A stretch of 8,075 nt of DNA from JANRJY01 sp033763735 (GTDB taxonomy: Bacteria > Bacteroidota > Bacteroidia > Cytophagales > UBA9547): positions 1-8,075 of the forward strand of contig JANRJY010000096.1 in assembly GCA_033763735.1 (NCBI GenBank). Direction: 5' to 3'. The notes under the pieces are model-generated. The model saw only the letters and a list, made by a program, of their open reading frames with translations, did no database searches and had not been told where the DNA came from. This document shows positions 7,767 to 8,075 of the stretch, in pieces. Each line of letters begins with the position of its first letter. Within the stretch, counting starts at the first letter, position 1. A program made the position numbers and the translations under genes.

Positions 7767-7867
7767 GGTCGTGTTTGCAGGTCTTAGTGGGGTTTTGTTA
7801 TAGGTGATAATAACTACTGAATGACGCATAACCCTGGATTTAGGTTTGAACAGTCATCTTAACCCTC

Positions 7868-7901
7868 CAAAGATAGGCCTAGCGTTTTAAGTTTCCCCCA
7901 A
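7868..7901 (-). promoter_or_regulatory. Candidate Bacteroidetes-type promoter for the M43-RHS pair
   Basis: On the minus strand TATCTTTG (7868-7875) matches the -7 consensus TAnnTTTG exactly. A TTG lies at 7899-7901, 23 bases upstream, at the outer limit of the spacing reported for the -33 element in Flavobacteria. Transcription from here would give a leader of about 360 nt before the M43-like ATG, running through the higher-GC island and the hairpin. The short consensus occurs by chance fairly often, so this is only a candidate. A nearer site, TATACTTG at 7560-7567, has one mismatch and no TTG at the right distance. Confidence 0.25.
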
Positions 7902-8022
7902 CCGTTGGTTTGAATATAAGTGATTTAGGTTACCAAATAGGAACTAAAAGGTAAGAAAAGTGACATAAATGGTATTTGCGGCAAAAAACGGTACTTAATA
8001 AATCATTTTTTTGGTAATTTCA

Positions 8023-8067
8023 TTATTGAAACTTTTTTATAAAACAAGACGCTGTTTTTTTCAATAA
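8023..8067. terminator. Nested inverted repeat at the right edge, possible terminator
   Basis: TTATTGAAA (8023-8031) pairs with TTTCAATAA (8059-8067), nine perfect base pairs. Nested inside, AAAACA (8041-8046) pairs with TGTTTT (8053-8058) around a 6-nt loop. The inner right arm directly abuts the outer right arm, leaving a 9-nt bulge on the left only. On either strand the inner stem is flanked by an A or T tract, so it could terminate a gene lying to the right of the window and read leftward. The stem is GC-poor, which makes this uncertain. Confidence 0.3.
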
Positions 8068-8075
8068 AAACTAAA

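Larger units (their letters stand above)
7503..8075. other. 573-bp intergenic region with no convincing gene
   Basis: Most of the stretch is AT-rich with stops in all frames. It contains the hairpin at 7614-7643, a higher-GC island around 7646-7770, a possible minus-strand promoter at 7868-7901, and a terminator-like repeat at 8023-8067. A 10-bp palindrome ATGGTACCAT sits at 7581-7590, about 80 bp before the M43-like start, and could be an operator or chance. No tRNA or rRNA signature was seen. The region should contain the promoter of the M43-RHS pair. Confidence 0.6.

Noticed and set aside
7763..7787. CTAAGGTC/GGTCTTAG stem with 9-nt loop
   Set aside because: Two of the eight pairs are G-U wobbles and there is no supporting context. 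A chance match is likely.
7841..7848. TAGGTTTG on the + strand, a perfect TAnnTTTG match
   Set aside because: No TTG lies 17-23 bases upstream and no + strand gene is visible downstream within the window.
7837..7931. Short direct repeats GATTTAGGTT (7837, 7922) and GGTTTGAA (7843, 7907)
   Set aside because: The two pairs have different spacings (85 and 64), so they do not form one repeat unit. No CRISPR-like or iteron array results.

Overview
The window looks like Bacteroidota DNA, possibly from an environmental lineage such as the Saprospiria (order-level placement is a guess). The evidence is a Por-type (T9SS) C-terminal sorting domain, a very large secreted RHS/YD-repeat protein of the style common in that phylum, AT-rich translation starts without a clear Shine-Dalgarno, an M43 pappalysin-like fold, and an IS66-family end of the type seen in this phylum.

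Layout, left to right. Positions 1-141 are the right end of an IS66-family insertion sequence: the last 36 codons of its transposase on the + strand, then the terminal inverted repeat ending in GGCTTAC. Positions 142-204 are a short flank whose minus-strand frame stays open in the same phase as the neighbouring RHS gene. Positions 205-6138 (minus) encode a 1977-residue exported RHS repeat protein with a complete RHS core but only a 50-residue variable tail. After a 41-bp spacer, positions 6180-7502 (minus) encode a 440-residue secreted protein with an M43 fold and a T9SS sorting domain. Its zinc-protease signature is degenerate: HLVGNYLGLYD where HExxHxxGxxH is expected. Positions 7503-8075 hold no convincing gene. 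They contain an AT-rich hairpin, a roughly 120-bp island of higher GC with short open frames on both strands, a possible Bacteroidetes-type promoter, and a terminator-like inverted repeat at the right edge.

The two large genes are transcribed in the same direction and closely spaced, with the M43-like gene first, so they are probably co-transcribed. Both products carry export signals. My reading is a surface or secreted RHS polypeptide paired with a probably non-catalytic, T9SS-delivered M43-like partner. The toxin-bearing tail and any immunity gene appear to have been cut off or displaced by the IS66 insertion, with an in-frame stop just before the insertion point. The pairing and the decay scenario are inferences. 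The degenerate active site, the short tail and the IS end are read directly from the sequence.
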